Below, one piece after another: positions 6,991 to 8,498 of a stretch of 8,498 bases of DNA. Source of the DNA: Cellvibrionales bacterium UBA4495 (GTDB lineage: Bacteria; Pseudomonadota; Gammaproteobacteria; Pseudomonadales; Porticoccaceae); assembly GCA_002388905.1 (NCBI GenBank), contig DGNJ01000057.1, positions 897 to 9,394 on the forward strand, read 5' to 3'. The notes under the pieces were generated by a model. The model did no database searches and had not been told where the DNA came from. It was given only the letters and a program-made list of their open reading frames with translations. Made by a program: the position numbers and the translations under genes. Each line of letters opens with the position of its first letter. Positions within the stretch are counted from its first letter, which is position 1.

Positions 6991-7659
6991 TTAAGACCCG
7001 GAAGGAATAGCACCGCCAGCCAGTCGTCGGCCGACCCAGAAATCCAAGCTCAGGTAGCGGCCGGCGCCATGGAAGAACAGGACCAGGAGCATGATGAAGT
7101 AGGTGGCGGCAAACTCGATGCCGTTATTGAGGATCGCGAAGTTGCCCCTGGCGGTCAGCCAGTCGTAGTTGCCGTGTTTCTCGAGAATGCTGCGGGCCGC
7201 CTCCAGTCGTTTGCCCACTTCCTCGCTGTTTTCCAGGCTTGCCTCGGCGCCGGGCAGGCCCACTGTCGCCAGGGGTTGAGCCATGCTGGTCTGGGGATTC
7301 GAAGGCGCGATGGCGAACCACCCGTTGTCCCAGTGCACGGCAAAGGCGGCCACCAGCATGGTGATCATCAGTGGAACCGCAATGTAGCGGGTGCCCAGCC
7401 CAAGCAATAACAGGAAGCCACCCACCAACTCAGCGGCGGTGGCCAGGAAGGCCATCAGCCACGGCAGCGGCAGGCCCAGTCCCCACTCCGGGTTGCCGAA
7501 CCAGGAGACGGTGCTGTCAAAGGAGCCGATTTTATTGAGACCGGCGGCGATAAATACCGGCGCCAGGTACAGGCGCAACAAAAGGGGGGCAAGGAAATCG
7601 ACCTTCCGGGTCAGGTCGAGCCATTGGTGGATTCGGGCAAGCCAACCGGTGAAGGACAT
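6991..7659 (-). CDS. DoxX-family inner-membrane protein, bufferin-operon type
   Basis: A 222-residue membrane protein. Predicted helices are about residues 22-44, 63-88, 92-108 and 180-198, the four-helix DoxX plan. The first carries the RLYLAPVFIAAGLNKI pattern and the second ends ELVGGFLLLLGLGTR, both typical of DoxX. Between helices 3 and 4 lies an unusually long soluble segment (about 109-179) with a charged helix-like stretch (139-163, rich in Glu, Arg and Lys). The biochemical role of DoxX proteins is unsettled; proposals include redox or quinone-linked roles at the membrane. DoxX genes are frequent members of MNIO/DUF2282 (bufferin or gig) operons, where a role in metal or redox stress is inferred. 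The ATG at 7659 has AAGGAG six bases upstream. It starts 78 bases after the MNIO gene on the same strand and is likely co-transcribed with it. Confidence 0.88.
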   Translation of the reverse strand: MSFTGWLARIHQWLDLTRKVDFLAPLLLRLYLAPVFIAAGLNKIGSFDSTVSWFGNPEWGLGLPLPWLMAFLATAAELVGGFLLLLGLGTRYIAVPLMITMLVAAFAVHWDNGWFAIAPSNPQTSMAQPLATVGLPGAEASLENSEEVGKRLEAARSILEKHGNYDWLTARGNFAILNNGIEFAATYFIMLLVLFFHGAGRYLSLDFWVGRRLAGGAIPSGS

Positions 7660-7665
7660 GGTTTT

Positions 7666-7671
7666 CTCCTT
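7666..7671 (-). promoter_or_regulatory. Strong ribosome binding site of doxX
   Basis: AAGGAG on the - strand, six bases before the ATG at 7659. It is a near-consensus Shine-Dalgarno site within an A-rich leader and fixes the doxX start. It indicates that doxX is translated independently rather than by coupling to the MNIO gene. Confidence 0.75.
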
Positions 7672-7737
7672 TGTTTTTGGGGTGTTTTCGGCAGCGGGGA
7701 ATGTCGGGGGACCTACCGGCGGGATAGTCGTTTGGCG

Positions 7738-8498
7738 CTAAACCCTGGCTGCTGTCGGACTCTTCTCCGGCACGGCGAAACCCGATTGCAAGGTCCGGAT
7801 CTGGTCCACTTCGCCGAGCAACGTCGCCAGGGGCGGAAAGTTGAAATCCCGTTCCAGCAGTGTGGGAACGGCCCCGAACCGGCCGTAGGTGTGCTTCAGA
7901 AGCTGCCATACCGGTTCGATCACGTCGGCGCCGTGGGTGTCCACCTTCAGGTCCTCGGCTTCGTCGTAGTGACCCGCCACGTGCAGATAGCAGATGCGCT
8001 CTCCGGGCAGACCCCCGATAAAGTCGTAGGGGTCGTAACGGTGGTTGATGCCGTTGACATAGACATTGTTGACGTCCAGCAGCAAGTCGCAATCCGCTTC
8101 CTCCAGCACGGCCTTAAGAAACACCTGCTCGCTCATTTCGGCCGAGGGCGCGGCGTAATAACTGACATTCTCAATGCCGATTCGCTGGCCGAGAAAATCC
8201 TGGACCCGGGCGATACGCCCTGACACATGCTTTATCGCCTCCTCGGTGAAGGGAATGGGCATCAGGTCGTAGAGGTGACCGCTGTCGCTGCAGTAACTCA
8301 GGTGTTCGGTATAGCACCGTACATCGTACTGGCGAAGAAAGTTGCGAATATCCGCGAGCAATGCCATATCCAGGGGATCGGTACTGCCCAGGGACAGGGA
8401 GAGTCCGTGGCAGACGAATGGGCGCCGTTCCGCCATGGCCGCAAAGCGCCGGCCGAAACGGCCACCCACGTGGATCCAGTTTTCCGGCGCCACTTCAA
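7738..8498 (-). CDS. bufB: MNIO (DUF692) multinuclear iron oxidase, BufB-like (5' end missing)
   Basis: A TIM-barrel enzyme with two or three non-haem irons that modifies cysteines in ribosomally made peptides; relatives include MbnB (methanobactin) and BufB (bufferin, cysteine to thiooxazole). The frame runs off the right edge: 252 residues are visible of about 280-290, and the bases before the GTG at 8493 continue the conserved EVAPENW motif, so that GTG is not a start. Counted from that valine, ligand-type motifs are CHGLSLS (His29), EHLSY (Glu63, His64), GHLYD (His73), IENVSYY (Glu108), [10 protein letters not shown] (Asp140, Asn142-143), HVAGH (His171, His175), VDTHG (Asp185, His187) and LLERD (Glu214). 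All look intact. About 17 residues of low-complexity tail follow the barrel. The bufferin assignment rests on close motif match and the adjacent doxX; precursor and partner genes are not in view. Confidence 0.88.
   Translation of the reverse strand, partial: EVAPENWIHVGGRFGRRFAAMAERRPFVCHGLSLSLGSTDPLDMALLADIRNFLRQYDVRCYTEHLSYCSDSGHLYDLMPIPFTEEAIKHVSGRIARVQDFLGQRIGIENVSYYAAPSAEMSEQVFLKAVLEEADCDLLLDVNNVYVNGINHRYDPYDFIGGLPGERICYLHVAGHYDEAEDLKVDTHGADVIEPVWQLLKHTYGRFGAVPTLLERDFNFPPLATLLGEVDQIRTLQSGFAVPEKSPTAARV

Noticed and set aside
7532..8092. Open frame across the MNIO end and doxX start, considered as a bufC remnant
   Set aside because: It is arginine-rich, overlaps both real genes in another frame and shows no DUF2063 features.
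8298..8493. GTG at 8493 as the true start of the MNIO gene
   Set aside because: The codons upstream to the window edge stay open and complete the conserved EVAPENW motif, and about 30-40 N-terminal barrel residues would be missing. The gene is cut by the edge.
1..8498. tRNA or rRNA genes, CRISPR arrays, insertion sequences, prophage genes, riboswitches
   Set aside because: Nothing with the needed structure or motifs was seen; nearly the whole window is accounted for by typical chromosomal genes.

Overview
The window is GC-rich, densely coding DNA whose proteins most resemble those of a gammaproteobacterium: a Calvin-cycle-subtype class II fructose-bisphosphate aldolase, a SrkA (YihE) stress kinase very like the enterobacterial and pseudomonad ones, and an MNIO/DoxX pair of the bufferin (gig) type. 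Genus cannot be fixed from sequence reading alone. No RNA genes, insertion sequences, CRISPR arrays or prophage genes were seen, and there is no gene-free stretch longer than about 110 bases.

Left part (1-5429, all + strand). The window opens inside the aldolase gene (fba, 5' end missing). After a 97-base gap holding two small inverted repeats comes a tight five-gene run: an alpha/beta hydrolase of the monoacylglycerol lipase/lysophospholipase type, an FAD-dependent D-2-hydroxyacid dehydrogenase, a small DUF4870/Tic20-like membrane protein, a fumarylacetoacetate hydrolase (FAH) family enzyme and the SrkA kinase. Gaps are 5 and 14 bases, then overlaps of 32 and 4 bases, so the five are probably one transcript. 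The srkA start is a TTG preceded by a strong ribosome binding site that also encodes the end of the FAH protein. The enzymes suggest ester/lipid turnover and 2-hydroxyacid or 2-oxoacid clean-up, with a stress kinase attached, but no single pathway is proven.

Right part (5445-8498, all - strand). An amidase-signature hydrolase converges on srkA with only 15 bases between the stop codons. Upstream of it lie a DoxX-family membrane protein and the 3' part of an MNIO (DUF692) enzyme gene that runs off the right edge. MNIO plus DoxX is the signature of bufferin operons, which make copper-binding modified peptides. The precursor peptide gene (DUF2282) should lie just beyond base 8498. The usual partner gene (DUF2063, bufC) is not between the MNIO and DoxX genes, where it is normally found. 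This is the most interesting part of the window.
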